This document shows, one piece after another, positions 26,198 to 35,022 of a stretch of DNA of 64,000 nt. Within the stretch, counting starts at the first letter, position 1, and the number at the start of each line of letters is the position of its first letter. The stretch lies in the NCBI GenBank assembly GCA_019637805.1, contig JAHBVB010000002.1, forward strand, positions 761,981-825,980, read 5' to 3'. Below the pieces are notes generated by a model. The model made no database searches, was not told the DNA's origin, and was given only the letters and a program-made list of their open reading frames with translations. A program made the position numbers and the translations under genes. The DNA is from Anaerolineales bacterium. GTDB lineage: Bacteria > Chloroflexota > Anaerolineae > Anaerolineales > UBA11579.

Positions 26198-26653
26198 CTA
26201 GCTCTTCTCGTCGCCCAACGGGGCCAGCGAACTGAGCGTTTGCCCGATCTCTTCGCGGCGGTCTGCCAGGCTGCCCAGCACGCCGTTGACGAAACGGGAC
26301 GAGCTGTCCGAACCGTAGCGCTTGGCCAGTTCCACGGCTTCGTTGATAGCGACCTTGACTGGTGTTTCACCACTGACGGCAAATTCCCACACGGCCATGC
26401 GGATCAGATTGCGGTCGATTACGGAAACTTGGTCGATTGGCCACTCGGGTGCGTGCTCCGCAATATACGCATCCAGACGTTGGCGCAAGGGCAGTACGCC
26501 CAGTACCAAATGCCGGGCAAACTCCTCCAGCTCCTGCTCCAGTTGGTGTTCACTGAAACGAACTTGCAGGACATGACCGGGCAGGTGATCGGTGAGGTCG
26601 ATCTCGTAAAGTGCTTGCAGCGCCAGACTGCGTGCCCGTGTCCTTGGTTTCAT
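26198..26653 (-). CDS. nusB: Transcription antitermination factor NusB
   Basis: A 151-residue all-helical NusB that binds boxA RNA with S10 during rRNA transcription. RTRARSLALQALYEIDL (4-20) is the N-terminal RNA-binding helix, and VAINEAVELAKRYGSDSSSRFVNGVLGSL near 100-128 is the family signature. It lies six bases after an Asp23-like gene and four bases before tatA, so it is inside the fab-tat operon. Confidence 0.95.
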   Translation of the reverse strand: MKPRTRARSLALQALYEIDLTDHLPGHVLQVRFSEHQLEQELEEFARHLVLGVLPLRQRLDAYIAEHAPEWPIDQVSVIDRNLIRMAVWEFAVSGETPVKVAINEAVELAKRYGSDSSSRFVNGVLGSLADRREEIGQTLSSLAPLGDEKS

Positions 26654-26659
26654 CTCGGG

Positions 26660-26977
26660 TCAGCTGTTCGGGTAATAGATGTCTTCGATGTGGATATTGA
26701 TGCGACCGGGCTGCATGCCCACCATTTCGTCGATGGCGCGGGTTACCGCTGCCTGCACCTCATGGCCCACCTGGCGCAGGTTGACCCCGCTCTCCAATAC
26801 CAGAAACAGATCCATCTCGACATGATTGCCATCGATCTTCACGTGCACCCCCTGGTCGGAGCGGCGGCCTACGCCGTGCGCCAGCATAGCGTACACGCCG
26901 GGCACATCCAGAGCCGTGAGCCGGGCGATCGATTGCAGTACATCGGGTGCAACAGTGGTCGTATCGGGGTTTCGCAT
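26660..26977 (-). CDS. Asp23/Gls24 family envelope-stress protein
   Basis: A 105-residue Asp23 (DUF322) protein: VAPDVLQSIARLTALDVPGVYAM (9-31), KIDGNHVEMDLFLVLESGVNL and VNIHIEDIYY-type ending (RINIHIEDIYYPNS). Members are cytoplasmic or membrane-associated and often precede nusB, as here. It follows fabG by 11 bases. Confidence 0.9.
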   Translation of the reverse strand: MRNPDTTTVAPDVLQSIARLTALDVPGVYAMLAHGVGRRSDQGVHVKIDGNHVEMDLFLVLESGVNLRQVGHEVQAAVTRAIDEMVGMQPGRINIHIEDIYYPNS

Positions 26978-26988
26978 GGGGGCCGCCT

Positions 26989-27750
26989 TTAGAACATGGC
27001 CAACCCGCCATCCACAGCCAGTACCTGGCCGGTGATGTAGGCGGCTTCATCCGAGGCCAGGAAGGCCACGGCTTTCGCAATTTCTTCCGGCTGGCCCTTG
27101 CGGCCCAGCGGGATCATGTTAACTGTGGCCGCCTGCATCTCCTCCGGCACGCTGTCCCAAATTTCCGTATCAATATAGCCGGCCGCAATGGCGTTGACGG
27201 TCACATTGCGAGAAGCCACCTCGCGCGCCAGCGCCTTGGTGAAGCCGATTTGGCCAGCTTTCGAGGCCGAATAGTTGGTTTGGCCGGCATTGCCAATTTG
27301 GCCAGAAATGGAGGTGATGTTGATGATGCGGCCGCGGCGGGCTTTCATCATATGCCGGGCGGCGGCTTTGGAGCAGTTGAAGGTGCCTTTGAGGTTGGTG
27401 TCCATGACCGCATCCCAAGACTCTTCGGACATCATCATGATCAACATATCTCGGGTGATGCCAGCATTGTTGACCAGGATGTCGATGCTTCCCCATTTTT
27501 CGATGGCGCCTTTGATCAGCGCCTGGGCGTCTTCAGACTTGGCCACATCGCCGATCAGCGCGGCGGCCTGGCCGCCGGCTTTGACGATCTCCATAACCAC
27601 ATCCTGGGCGGCTTTGCCGTTGCTGTTGTAGTTGATGATCACTTTGGCGCCGCGGGCGGCCAGCTCAATGGCGATGGCACGGCCAATGCCGCGTGAGCCG
27701 CCAGTGACCACGGCGACCTGGTCTGCGAGGGGGGTGGGGTTTACGGGCAT
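26989..27750 (-). CDS. fabG: 3-oxoacyl-ACP reductase FabG
   Basis: A 253-residue short-chain dehydrogenase reducing 3-oxoacyl-ACP with NADPH. VTGGSRGIGRAIAIELAARGAKV (15-37) is the cofactor loop, NNAGITRDMLIMMM near 92-105, catalytic Ser in ITSISGQIGNAGQ and Tyr-Lys in NYSASKAGQIGFTKALA near 157-173, and ITGQVLAVDGGLAM at the end. It lies 41 bases after fabD in the fatty-acid part of the operon. Confidence 0.95.
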   Translation of the reverse strand: MPVNPTPLADQVAVVTGGSRGIGRAIAIELAARGAKVIINYNSNGKAAQDVVMEIVKAGGQAAALIGDVAKSEDAQALIKGAIEKWGSIDILVNNAGITRDMLIMMMSEESWDAVMDTNLKGTFNCSKAAARHMMKARRGRIINITSISGQIGNAGQTNYSASKAGQIGFTKALAREVASRNVTVNAIAAGYIDTEIWDSVPEEMQAATVNMIPLGRKGQPEEIAKAVAFLASDEAAYITGQVLAVDGGLAMF

Positions 27751-27791
27751 GGTAAGGTCCTTTACTGCGGGGAGATTATACCAACCGGCGT

Positions 27792-28745
27792 TTAGCTGGT
27801 TTCGGCGAGGGCTTTTTCAAAGTCGGCGGGCTCACCCAGGGCGATGCCCTGAGCCTCGCTCTCGATACGTTTCAATAGACCAGTCAGCACGCTGCCAGTG
27901 CCGAGCTCAATGAACTGGGTCACGCCAGAGCGGTGCATGATCTGGATGCTTTCGGTCCAGCGCACGCGGGCGGTCAGCTGCGCTTCCAGGTCGGCGCGCA
28001 GCGCCGCCGCGTCGGCCAGCGCCGCAGCCTCAACATTGCCAATCATGGGGATAGCTGGCTCGCCTGGGTTGGCCTCGGCGATGGCCGCGGCAAATTCGCT
28101 TTGCACGCTGGCCATCAGCGGAGAATGGGCGGCGATGCTCACGGCCAGCGGCAGAGCGCGCTTGGCTCCGGCTGCTTTGGCGGCTTCCATGGCGCGTTCC
28201 ACAGCCGCCGAATGGCCGGAGATGACCACCTGGCCCGGGCAGTTGTCGTTGGCTACCTGGGCGACTTCGTCGGCCGTGCTGGCGTTGGCACAGGCTGCTT
28301 CCACAGCCGGGATGTCCAGCCCCAGGATGGCGGCCATGCCGCCCGGCGAACGCTGGCCGGCTTGCTTCATCAGTTCGCCGCGCCGGCGTACCAGCCGCAA
28401 CCCGGCGGCGAAGTCCAGCGCCCCAGCAGCCACGGCCGCACTCAGCTCACCCAGGCTGTGGCCAGCCACAAAGGCGGGCTGGAACCCGGGCCACAGTTTC
28501 TCGAAGACGCGCAGGGCGGCAATACTGTGTACGAATAGGGCGGGCTGCGTGTTGATCGTATCGTTCAGTTCGGCTTCCGGGCCATCCCAGCACAAGCTGG
28601 AGAAAGCGAAACCCAGCGTGTCATCGGCTTGCTGGAAGATGGCTTTGGCTTCGGGGTGAGCGGCGGACAATTCCTTGCCCATGCCGATCTTTTGCGATCC
28701 CTGTCCGGGGAAAATGAAGGCGGTGGTTTTGGGGTCTGGGGTCAT
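27792..28745 (-). CDS. fabD: Malonyl-CoA:ACP transacylase FabD
   Basis: A 317-residue transacylase loading malonate on ACP. AFIFPGQGSQKIGMG (9-23), nucleophile Ser in AGHSLGELSAAVAAG near 92-106, the Arg of LRLVRRRGELM near 117, and the catalytic His of ANDNCPGQVVISG-x-S and SIAAHSPLM regions. It starts in an ATGA overlap with the small protein gene before it. Confidence 0.95.
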   Translation of the reverse strand: MTPDPKTTAFIFPGQGSQKIGMGKELSAAHPEAKAIFQQADDTLGFAFSSLCWDGPEAELNDTINTQPALFVHSIAALRVFEKLWPGFQPAFVAGHSLGELSAAVAAGALDFAAGLRLVRRRGELMKQAGQRSPGGMAAILGLDIPAVEAACANASTADEVAQVANDNCPGQVVISGHSAAVERAMEAAKAAGAKRALPLAVSIAAHSPLMASVQSEFAAAIAEANPGEPAIPMIGNVEAAALADAAALRADLEAQLTARVRWTESIQIMHRSGVTQFIELGTGSVLTGLLKRIESEAQGIALGEPADFEKALAETS

Positions 28746-28951
28746 TTCAAAAGCCCGTAATGTCGAAATGCTTCTAAAATGCTGTCTTCTTTGCTCTCAG
28801 GGCAGGGTAGAAGGCGCACTTCAGACTGTCTGTTATGTGCCCGAGTTACGGGCAACCCGCTTTTTTCTTTCATGTGAGTAATCCAACAAGTCTTCGGCGT
28901 ATATCCATGTTCTTGCTTCACATAAGCTTGTATTTGAGCATAAGTGGCCAT
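28742..28951 (-). CDS. Conserved 69-aa protein coupled to fabD
   Basis: A small protein reading MATYAQIQAYVKQEHGYTPK at the start, then CWITHMKE, GLPVTRAHNRQ, and PCPESKEDSILEAFRHYGLL at the end. This pattern (Tyr-x-x-Ile-x-x-Tyr-Val, Pro-Lys-Thr-Cys-Trp-Ile, Pro-Cys-Pro and a C-terminal Glu-Ala-Phe-Arg-His-Tyr-Gly) resembles a widespread family of unknown function, as far as I recall it. The ATGA overlap couples it to fabD. It heads this operon. Confidence 0.7.
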   Translation of the reverse strand: MATYAQIQAYVKQEHGYTPKTCWITHMKEKSGLPVTRAHNRQSEVRLLPCPESKEDSILEAFRHYGLLK

Positions 28952-29008
28952 GGCTCTCCAAAAAAATACCCAATGGCTATGAACCTAGGGTGACAAACAT
29001 TTTAAACG

Positions 29009-29034
29009 AAAAACGGGCCGTGGCCCGTTTTTTG
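29009..29034 (-). terminator. Terminator of rpmF
   Basis: A 7-bp ACGGGCC stem with flanking A/T tracts gives hairpin plus U run for the minus-strand rpmF transcript, and it separates rpmF from the fabD operon. Confidence 0.8.
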
Positions 29035-29041
29035 TGCGTGC

Positions 29042-29227
29042 TTAGTCGCGCTCCACCTTGATCACTTCACGGCCTTTGTAGTGGCCGCAGTTCGGGCAGG
29101 CACGGTGAGGCAGACGGGTCTGCCCACAGTTGGAGCAGGTTGCCGTGTTGCGGACCTGCAAACTGTCATGGGCGCGGCGGCGGTCCCGGCGGCCCTTGGA
29201 AACTTTTCGTTTTGGAAGTGGCGTCAT
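29042..29227 (-). CDS. rpmF: 50S ribosomal protein L32
   Basis: A 61-residue L32 with the basic N-terminus PLPKRKVSKGRRDRRRAHDS (4-23) and two CxxC pairs, CSNCG and CPNCG, forming a zinc ribbon. It is monocistronic here, whereas in many bacteria it heads the plsX-fab operon. Confidence 0.95.
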   Translation of the reverse strand: MTPLPKRKVSKGRRDRRRAHDSLQVRNTATCSNCGQTRLPHRACPNCGHYKGREVIKVERD

Positions 29228-29302
29228 TTCCTTACCTTAATTAGTCCTTTGATCAACAGCCAATAATTATACCCAACAGAACTTTTCATGCAAGTCGAGT
29301 TT

Positions 29303-30205
29303 TTATGATCGATCCAAGCTTTGATCATCCCAACTGGCTGCATCTTCCAGTGCCTCCAGGTGCGTGAAGACCGTAGCGTTCTCCAAGCTGGCCCGGATCT
29401 CCCCTTCTAGCTGCTCCAGCAGACCGTGGCCGCGGCGCACGCTCCAGTCGCCGGGCACCAGCACGTGCATCGAGACGAAGCGCCGCGCCCCGGATTGCCG
29501 CGTGCGCAGAGCGTGAAACTGCACCGAGTCCTGAGTGTATCTATCCAAAATTTGCTGGATCTGGGACAGCTCTTCGGCGGGCAGGGCCGTGTCCATCAAG
29601 CCCTCGGTTGATTGGCGCAGGATGCGGTAGCCGGTCCAGGTGATGTTCAAGGCCACGATCAGCGCCACAACCGGGTCCAGCCAGCCCCAGCCGCTCAGCG
29701 CCACCAGGCCTACCGCCAGCAGCACCCCGGCGGAGGTCCACACGTCGGTGAGCAAGTGCTGGCTATTGGCTTGCAAAGCCGGCGAATTGTGGCGCTGGCC
29801 GGCCCTGCGGATCACCAGGGCGACCCCCAGGTTGATCAGCGAAGCCGTCACTGAGACGGCCAAGCCCAGGCCGATATCTTCCAGCGGTTGCGGGTATAGC
29901 AGACGCTGGATGGCGGCCCAGGCGATGCTCACCGCCGCCAGCAAGATCAGCCCGCCTTCCACACCGCTGGAGAAATATTCCGCCTTGCTGTGGCCGTAGG
30001 CGTGCTCCTCATCCGGCGGCTGGGCGGCGATGTTGAGCACCACCAGGGCCAGTACGCCTCCCGCCAGGTTTACCAGCGATTCGACCGCGTCGGAGAGCAA
30101 GCCCACCGAATCGGTCAGCCAATAGGCGGTGGTTTTCAGGGCAATTGTCGCCACCGCGGCGGCGATGGACAGCCAGGCATAGCGGGTGAGAAAGCTGCGT
30201 TCCAT
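29303..30205 (-). CDS. Cation diffusion facilitator transporter
   Basis: A 300-residue CDF exporter for zinc, iron or similar metal ions. Six helices carry the family metal residues: [19 protein letters not shown] near 32-50 and [17 protein letters not shown] near 149-165, with [13 protein letters not shown] (68-80) between helices. The C-terminal cytoplasmic domain (about 205-290) is present. It shares one base with prfB (TAATG), an unusual partner. Confidence 0.9.
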   Translation of the reverse strand: MERSFLTRYAWLSIAAAVATIALKTTAYWLTDSVGLLSDAVESLVNLAGGVLALVVLNIAAQPPDEEHAYGHSKAEYFSSGVEGGLILLAAVSIAWAAIQRLLYPQPLEDIGLGLAVSVTASLINLGVALVIRRAGQRHNSPALQANSQHLLTDVWTSAGVLLAVGLVALSGWGWLDPVVALIVALNITWTGYRILRQSTEGLMDTALPAEELSQIQQILDRYTQDSVQFHALRTRQSGARRFVSMHVLVPGDWSVRRGHGLLEQLEGEIRASLENATVFTHLEALEDAASWDDQSLDRS

Positions 30206-31285
30206 TACTTGATCTGGGAGCGCAAATATGCCTCAATGAATTCGTCCAAGTCACCATCCAGGACGGCCTGCGTATTGCCGCTTTCGTGGTCCGTGCGATG
30301 GTCTTTGACCATCTGGTAGGGGTGCAGCACGTAGGAGCGGATCTGGCTGCCCCATTCCGCTTTCTGGTAATCGCCACGCAGCAGGGCCAATTCTTTTTCT
30401 TTTTCAGCCTGCTGCACTTCCAGCAGGCGCGCCTTCAGCACGCGCATGGCATTTTCGCGGTTTTGGGTTTGCGAGCGCTCGTTTTGGCAGCTGGCCACCA
30501 GACCAGTGGGCAGGTGCGTGATGCGCACGGCGGTGTCGTTCTTTTGCACGTTTTGCCCGCCGGCGCCGCCGGAGCGGAAGGTCTCGATCTTCAGGTCATT
30601 GGGGTTGATCTGCACATCGGCATCTTCCACCTGCGGCAGCACTTCCACCTGGGCGAAGGAGGTGTGCCGGCGATTGGCCGAGTCAAAGGGCGAGAGGCGC
30701 ACCAGGCGGTGCACGCCCTTTTCCGGGCGTAGGTAACCATAGGCGTATTGCCCGCCGATGGCGATGGTCACGCTTTTAATGCCGGCTTCTTCGCCGGGGG
30801 TTTGGTCCAGGATCTCGGTCTTGTAGCCGGATTCTTCCGCCCAGCGCAGGTACATGCGCTGCAGCATGGCAGCCCAGTCCTGTGAGTCGGTGCCGCCCGC
30901 CCCGGCATTGATGCTCAGCAGCGCATCGCCCGCGTCGTAATCGCCGGAGAGCATGGTACGCAGCTCACGCTGCTCGAGCTCGCGCTCCAAAGCAGTCGAC
31001 TCGCTGCCCAACTCTTCTGACAGGTTCTCGTCACCCAGCCCAGCCAGTTCCAACGCATCGCTGATGCGATTCTCCAGCTTGCGCCAGGTCTCGATATCAT
31101 CGCGCAGCGCAGCGGCGCGCTTCATCAATTGCTGGGCTGCCTGTGGGTCGTCCCACAGGTCTGGCGCAGCCGTTTGCTTCTCCAGTTCGGCCAGTTCAGT
31201 TTCGCGTTGGGCTAAGTCAAAGACGCTCCAAGAGCGCGTGGATGCGCTGCTGGGAGTTTGTCAGACGATCAATAATCTCTTGCAT
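30205..31285 (-). CDS. prfB: Peptide chain release factor 2, with programmed +1 frameshift
   Basis: A 359-residue RF2 encoded in two frames. Frame one is 22 codons from ATG 31285 to CTT, followed by in-frame TGA at 31219-31217. The CTT-TGA-C slip site with GGAG three bases upstream of CTT is the classical prfB autoregulatory signal. After skipping the T at 31219 the frame reads DLAQRE to the stop at 30205. [15 protein letters not shown] contains the SPF tripeptide that reads UGA and UAA, and [13 protein letters not shown] holds the GGQ that triggers hydrolysis. Low RF2 lets the ribosome slip, raising RF2. Confidence 0.95.
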
Positions 31286-31321
31286 AAGTCAATCATATCA
31301 AAGCCCAGAGGGCTTCGTTGC

Positions 31322-31327
31322 TATAAT
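31322..31327 (+). promoter_or_regulatory. -10 box giving a leaderless moaC mRNA
   Basis: TATAAT ends seven bases before the A of the moaC ATG at 31334, with no ribosome site between. It lies inside the 5' flank of the divergent prfB gene. Confidence 0.6.
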
Positions 31328-31333
31328 CTGTGT

Positions 31334-31819
31334 ATGTCTGCTGCCAAACTAAGTCATGTAGATCAGAGCGGTCGCGCCCGGATGGTGGATGTGGGCGAGA
31401 AGCCCGCCAGCCAGCGCATTGCCGTAGCGGAAGGGTGGGTGCGCATGCAGCCTGAGACCCTGGCCTTGCTGCGCGCCAATGCCCTTCAAAAGGGCGATGC
31501 GCTGGCCGTTGCGCAGGTGGCGGGCATTCAGGCCGCCAAGCGCACCGCGGAGCTTATTCCCTTCTGTCACACATTGCCCTTGGAGCATGTGGCGGTTGAA
31601 TTCGAATTGAAGGATGATCTGCCTGGGGTGCGCGTCACAGCCACTGTGCGCATCACCGGCAAAACCGGTGTAGAGATGGAAGCTCTGACCGCCGTTTCCG
31701 TGGCAGCGCTAACGCTCTATGACATGGCCAAGTCTGCCGAGAAAAGCATGCGGATTGAGAACATTCGCTTGCTGAGCAAGACGGGCGGCAAAAGCGGCGA
31801 TTATCACGCCGCGGAGTAA
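31334..31819 (+). CDS. moaC: Cyclic pyranopterin monophosphate synthase
   Basis: A 161-residue MoaC, the second step of molybdenum cofactor synthesis. [22 protein letters not shown] (2-23), [18 protein letters not shown] near 70-87 with the active-site His region, [26 protein letters not shown] near 115-140 and [12 protein letters not shown] near the end are all intact. The molybdenum hydroxylase cluster at 42-53 kb would use this cofactor. It is separated by two bases from the small basic protein gene. Confidence 0.95.
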   Translation: MSAAKLSHVDQSGRARMVDVGEKPASQRIAVAEGWVRMQPETLALLRANALQKGDALAVAQVAGIQAAKRTAELIPFCHTLPLEHVAVEFELKDDLPGVRVTATVRITGKTGVEMEALTAVSVAALTLYDMAKSAEKSMRIENIRLLSKTGGKSGDYHAAE

Positions 31820-31821
31820 GT

Positions 31822-31995
31822 ATGCCCAAGGTTCAAGACGCCAAATGGCAGCGCCGCGAGAAAAAGCTGCAGAAGAAAAAGAGCGCCATGCGCGTAAGCG
31901 GCCGCAGCGTCTTCACCTTGCAGGAAATTGCCCGGCGCAAAGCCGCTGAGGCCAAGCAAGCCAAATCTCCTAAACAGAGCCAGCCGCGTGACTAG
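31822..31995 (+). CDS. 57-aa basic protein between moaC and the MoaD-MoaE gene
   Basis: An ATG two bases after the moaC stop opens a 57-residue frame, MPKVQDAKWQRREKKLQKKK at the start, then VSGRSVFTLQEIARRKA and a Lys/Ala/Gln tail to TAG. It is strongly basic, with no membrane helix. It overlaps the MoaD-MoaE start (GTG 31988), as expected of a real operon gene. I do not recognise the family; RNA or DNA binding is possible. Confidence 0.55.
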   Translation: MPKVQDAKWQRREKKLQKKKSAMRVSGRSVFTLQEIARRKAAEAKQAKSPKQSQPRD

Positions 31996-32692
31996 AGTGC
32001 AGGTTTTCTTTTTCGCCACGCTGAAAGACAAGGCCGGCGTGGCCGAAGCCGAGCTGGAATTGCCGGCCGGCAGCCGTGTGGCTGACTTTCGTCGGCAGTT
32101 GGCGGCCCAGTTTCCCCAGCTGCCCCAGGGCAGAGCCAGCCTGCTGGTCGCCGTCAATCAGGAATATGCCTTTGATGAGGACTTGCTGCCAGACGGCGCC
32201 CAAGTGGCCGTGTTCCCTCCCGTCAGCGGCGGCAGTGGGGCACCTGAGGTCTTCTCGGTCACAGAGCATCAAATCGACTTGAACCAGTTGCTGGCGGGCA
32301 TTACCACCCCCAGCACAGGCGCCACCTGCACTTTCAGTGGCATGGTGCGCGGCCAGACCCTGCGCGAGCTGCCGCATGAGACTATTCGCCTCGAGTACGA
32401 AGCCTACGTCCCGATGGCCGAAGCCAAGATGCGTCAGGTGGCAGCGGAGATCCGCGCGCGCTGGCCAGCAGTGCAAGGCATTGCGATTGTGCAGCGTATT
32501 GGCGTTTTGCTGCCCGGCACGCCCACGGTGGTCATCGCGTGCAGCGCAGCCCATCGTGACAGCGGTGTGTTTGAGGCCGCCCGCTATGGCATTGACCGGC
32601 TGAAAGAGATTGTCCCCGTGTGGAAAAAAGAAGTTGGCCCGCAAGGTGAAGAATGGGTCGAAGGGGAGTATATTCCAGAGGTGGGTGACTAG
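31988..32692 (+). CDS. MoaD-MoaE fusion (molybdopterin synthase, MoaX-like)
   Basis: A 234-residue fusion of both molybdopterin-synthase subunits. Residues 1-83 are a ubiquitin-like MoaD ending PPVSGGSG, so the Gly-Gly that must carry the thiocarboxylate is internal. Residues 85-234 are MoaE: DLNQLLAGITTPSTGATCTFSGMVR and LEYEAYVPMAEAKM, then VWKKEV. In Mycobacterium the similar MoaX is cleaved after this Gly-Gly; that is likely required here too. GTG at 31988 overlaps the gene before; GTG 31997 is an alternative start. Confidence 0.9.
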   Translation: MTRVQVFFFATLKDKAGVAEAELELPAGSRVADFRRQLAAQFPQLPQGRASLLVAVNQEYAFDEDLLPDGAQVAVFPPVSGGSGAPEVFSVTEHQIDLNQLLAGITTPSTGATCTFSGMVRGQTLRELPHETIRLEYEAYVPMAEAKMRQVAAEIRARWPAVQGIAIVQRIGVLLPGTPTVVIACSAAHRDSGVFEAARYGIDRLKEIVPVWKKEVGPQGEEWVEGEYIPEVGD

Positions 32693-32695
32693 CCG

Positions 32696-33778
32696 GTGGT
32701 TGAATTCAAGTGCAGCAATTGTGGGCGGTCATATCCCAGCGAGGGTATGCCGTACCGCTGCCAGTGCAGCGGGGTATACGGCTTGGCCGGTCCGCTTAGC
32801 TACTCCGAGCTTGACGCCAGCCAGGCCGGCATTTGGCGCTATCTCAAAAGCCTGGGCCTGCCAAGCGATGGACAGCAGATCAGTTTGGGGGAAGGCAATA
32901 CGCCTCTGGTGTTTGGGCAGGGCTTTGGCAAGCAGCTGGCTTTTAAGCTTGAATCTCAAAATCCCAGCGGATCATACAAGGACCGCGGCAGTGCGCTCTT
33001 GGCCAGTTGGCTTTTGAGCCGTGGAGTTGACGAAGCCGTGGAAGATTCTTCCGGCAATGCCGGCGCGTCTTTTGCTGCCTATGCGGCCCGGGCGGGCATC
33101 CGCGCCCGGATCTTCGTGCCTGCTGCGGCCTCCGGCCCCAAACGCAAGCAGATCGAAGCCTATGGGGCTGAGCTGCAGGCGGTGGAAGGACCCCGCTCGG
33201 CTGCGGCTGATGCGGTGCAGCGTGCTGCCGCCGACGGCGCGGTGTACGCCAGCCATGCTTATTTGCCCTTTGGGCTGCCGGGCATTGCCACCATAGCCTA
33301 TGAGTTGTGTGAGCAGTTAGGCCGCGCCCCCGGCGCCGTGCTCGCTCCGGTGGGACACGGCAGCCTGTTGTTGGGCATTGCGCTTGGCTTCGAGACCCTG
33401 CTGGCCGCCGGCAAAATTGCCGCGTTGCCACAGCTCATTGGTGTCCAGGCGCGTGCCTGCGCCCCTTTGTGGTCTCTTTCCACCCAGGGTTATGCGGGCC
33501 TGGCCTGGGTGACCGAAGGCGAAACCCTCGCAGAAGGCGTGCGTGTGCGCCAGCCGCTGCGCGGCGATGCGCTGCTCGCCGCCGTGGAACGCAGCGGTGG
33601 ACAATTTGCCGCAGTGGAAGAGAATGAGATCCTGCCCGCCCGCGACGCTCTGGCCTCGGTAGGGTTATTTGTAGAGCCAACATCTGCCATCGTATGGGCT
33701 GCCTTGTCCCAAGTGGCAGAGGCATTGCCAGACCCGGTTGTGCTGGTGCTCACCGGTTCTGGCCTTAAAGCGCTTTAA
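32696..33778 (+). CDS. Threonine-synthase-like PLP enzyme with zinc ribbon
   Basis: A 360-residue fold type II PLP protein starting at GTG 32696. An N-terminal rubredoxin-like ribbon (CSNCGRSYPSEGMPYRCQC) precedes GEGNTPLVF near 64 and the Schiff-base Lys in NPSGSYKDRGSALLASW near 88-104, then EDSSGNAGASFAAYAA. The pattern matches threonine synthases of the ThrC group; related families (diaminopropionate ammonia-lyase, cysteate synthase) are alternatives. It follows the Moco genes and ends eight bases before fabF. Confidence 0.75.
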   Translation: MVEFKCSNCGRSYPSEGMPYRCQCSGVYGLAGPLSYSELDASQAGIWRYLKSLGLPSDGQQISLGEGNTPLVFGQGFGKQLAFKLESQNPSGSYKDRGSALLASWLLSRGVDEAVEDSSGNAGASFAAYAARAGIRARIFVPAAASGPKRKQIEAYGAELQAVEGPRSAAADAVQRAAADGAVYASHAYLPFGLPGIATIAYELCEQLGRAPGAVLAPVGHGSLLLGIALGFETLLAAGKIAALPQLIGVQARACAPLWSLSTQGYAGLAWVTEGETLAEGVRVRQPLRGDALLAAVERSGGQFAAVEENEILPARDALASVGLFVEPTSAIVWAALSQVAEALPDPVVLVLTGSGLKAL

Positions 33779-33786
33779 GGAGTGAA

Positions 33787-35016
33787 ATGGCTGAGAAAAT
33801 CGTAATTACAGGCATGGGGACCGTCAATGCTGTCGGCAAGTCGGTCGAAGAAAGCTGGCAGAACGCAGTGAATGGTGTGTCGGGCTTGGGTCCGATCACG
33901 CTGTTCGACAGCAGTGATCATTTGGTCAAGGTGGCCTGCGAGATCAAGGACTTCGATCCTACGCTGTATGTCGACCCGCGCGAGACCCGCCGCCGCGACC
34001 GCTATGAATTGTTTGCCGCCGCCGCGGCCCAGCAGGCCATCCAGCAATCCGGCCTTGAGATCACGGAAAAGAACGCTGCCCGCATCGGCACCGTCATTTC
34101 TGCAGCTGTGGGCGGGCTGACCTCCATGGAAGAGGGCGTGCTGGCCGCTTTTCAGGAGGGTCCGCGGCGCGTCAGCCCTTTCATGATCCCGATGCTGATG
34201 CCCAACGGCGCCGCAGGCCTGGTCGGCATCGACCACGGCCCCAAAGGACCGGCGCTCTCGGTCGCCTCTGCCTGCGCCTCCGGCCAGGATGGGATTGGCA
34301 CGGCGTGGATGATGCTGCGCTCCGGCATGATCGATGTGGCCATTGCCGGCGCGGCTGAAGCAGTCATCACCAAGACGGCTGTCTCCGCCTTTGACCGTAT
34401 GCAGGCCATGTCTCGCCGTCTGGAGGGCACGCCCAGCCCGTTCGATAAGCGGCGGGATGGGCTGGTGATCGGCGAAGGGGCGGCGGTTCTGGTGATGGAA
34501 ACCGAGTCGCATGCCAAGGCGCGCGGTGCCACCATTCTCGCCGAATTGGCTGGTTATTCCTCCTCGGCAGACGCATATCACATCACCGCCCCGCATTCCG
34601 AAGGCATTGGCGGCGCTCAGGCGATCCGCAATGCCCTGGACGTGGCTGGCATCAATTTGGACCAGGTGGATTACATCAACGCCCACGGTACTGGCACGGT
34701 GCTCAATGATCTCTCCGAGACACGCGCCATCAAATCCGTGTTTGGCGAGCAAGCCTACAAGCTGGCCGTTTCCTCCACCAAGGGCGTGACCGGCCATATG
34801 ATGGGTGCTACCGGCGCCCTGGAGACCATCTTCTGTGTGCAGACCATCCGCAACGGTTTGATTGCCCCAACCATCAATTACCTGGAGCCAGACCCGGACT
34901 GCGACCTGGATTACGTGCCCAACAAGGCCCGCGAAACCAAGGTGGACGTGGCCCTGACCAACGCTTTTGGCTTTGGCGGCCACAACGCGGTGTTGGCTGT
35001 GCGCAAGTACCAATAA
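33787..35016 (+). CDS. fabF: 3-oxoacyl-ACP synthase II (FabF)
   Basis: A 409-residue condensing enzyme that elongates acyl-ACP with malonyl-ACP. The nucleophile Cys is in SVASACASGQDGIG near 158-171, and the two His are in NAHGTGTVLND near 298 and STKGVTGHMMGATGA near 328-342. AAGGAGTG precedes the ATG. Upstream genes are unrelated to lipids; rnc and smc follow after an unusual leader. Confidence 0.95.
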   Translation: MAEKIVITGMGTVNAVGKSVEESWQNAVNGVSGLGPITLFDSSDHLVKVACEIKDFDPTLYVDPRETRRRDRYELFAAAAAQQAIQQSGLEITEKNAARIGTVISAAVGGLTSMEEGVLAAFQEGPRRVSPFMIPMLMPNGAAGLVGIDHGPKGPALSVASACASGQDGIGTAWMMLRSGMIDVAIAGAAEAVITKTAVSAFDRMQAMSRRLEGTPSPFDKRRDGLVIGEGAAVLVMETESHAKARGATILAELAGYSSSADAYHITAPHSEGIGGAQAIRNALDVAGINLDQVDYINAHGTGTVLNDLSETRAIKSVFGEQAYKLAVSSTKGVTGHMMGATGALETIFCVQTIRNGLIAPTINYLEPDPDCDLDYVPNKARETKVDVALTNAFGFGGHNAVLAVRKYQ

Positions 35017-35022
35017 CCCGAT

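Noticed and set aside
33775..35013. A 412-aa minus-strand frame opposite fabF
   Set aside because: Antisense shadow of a certain gene with no domain.
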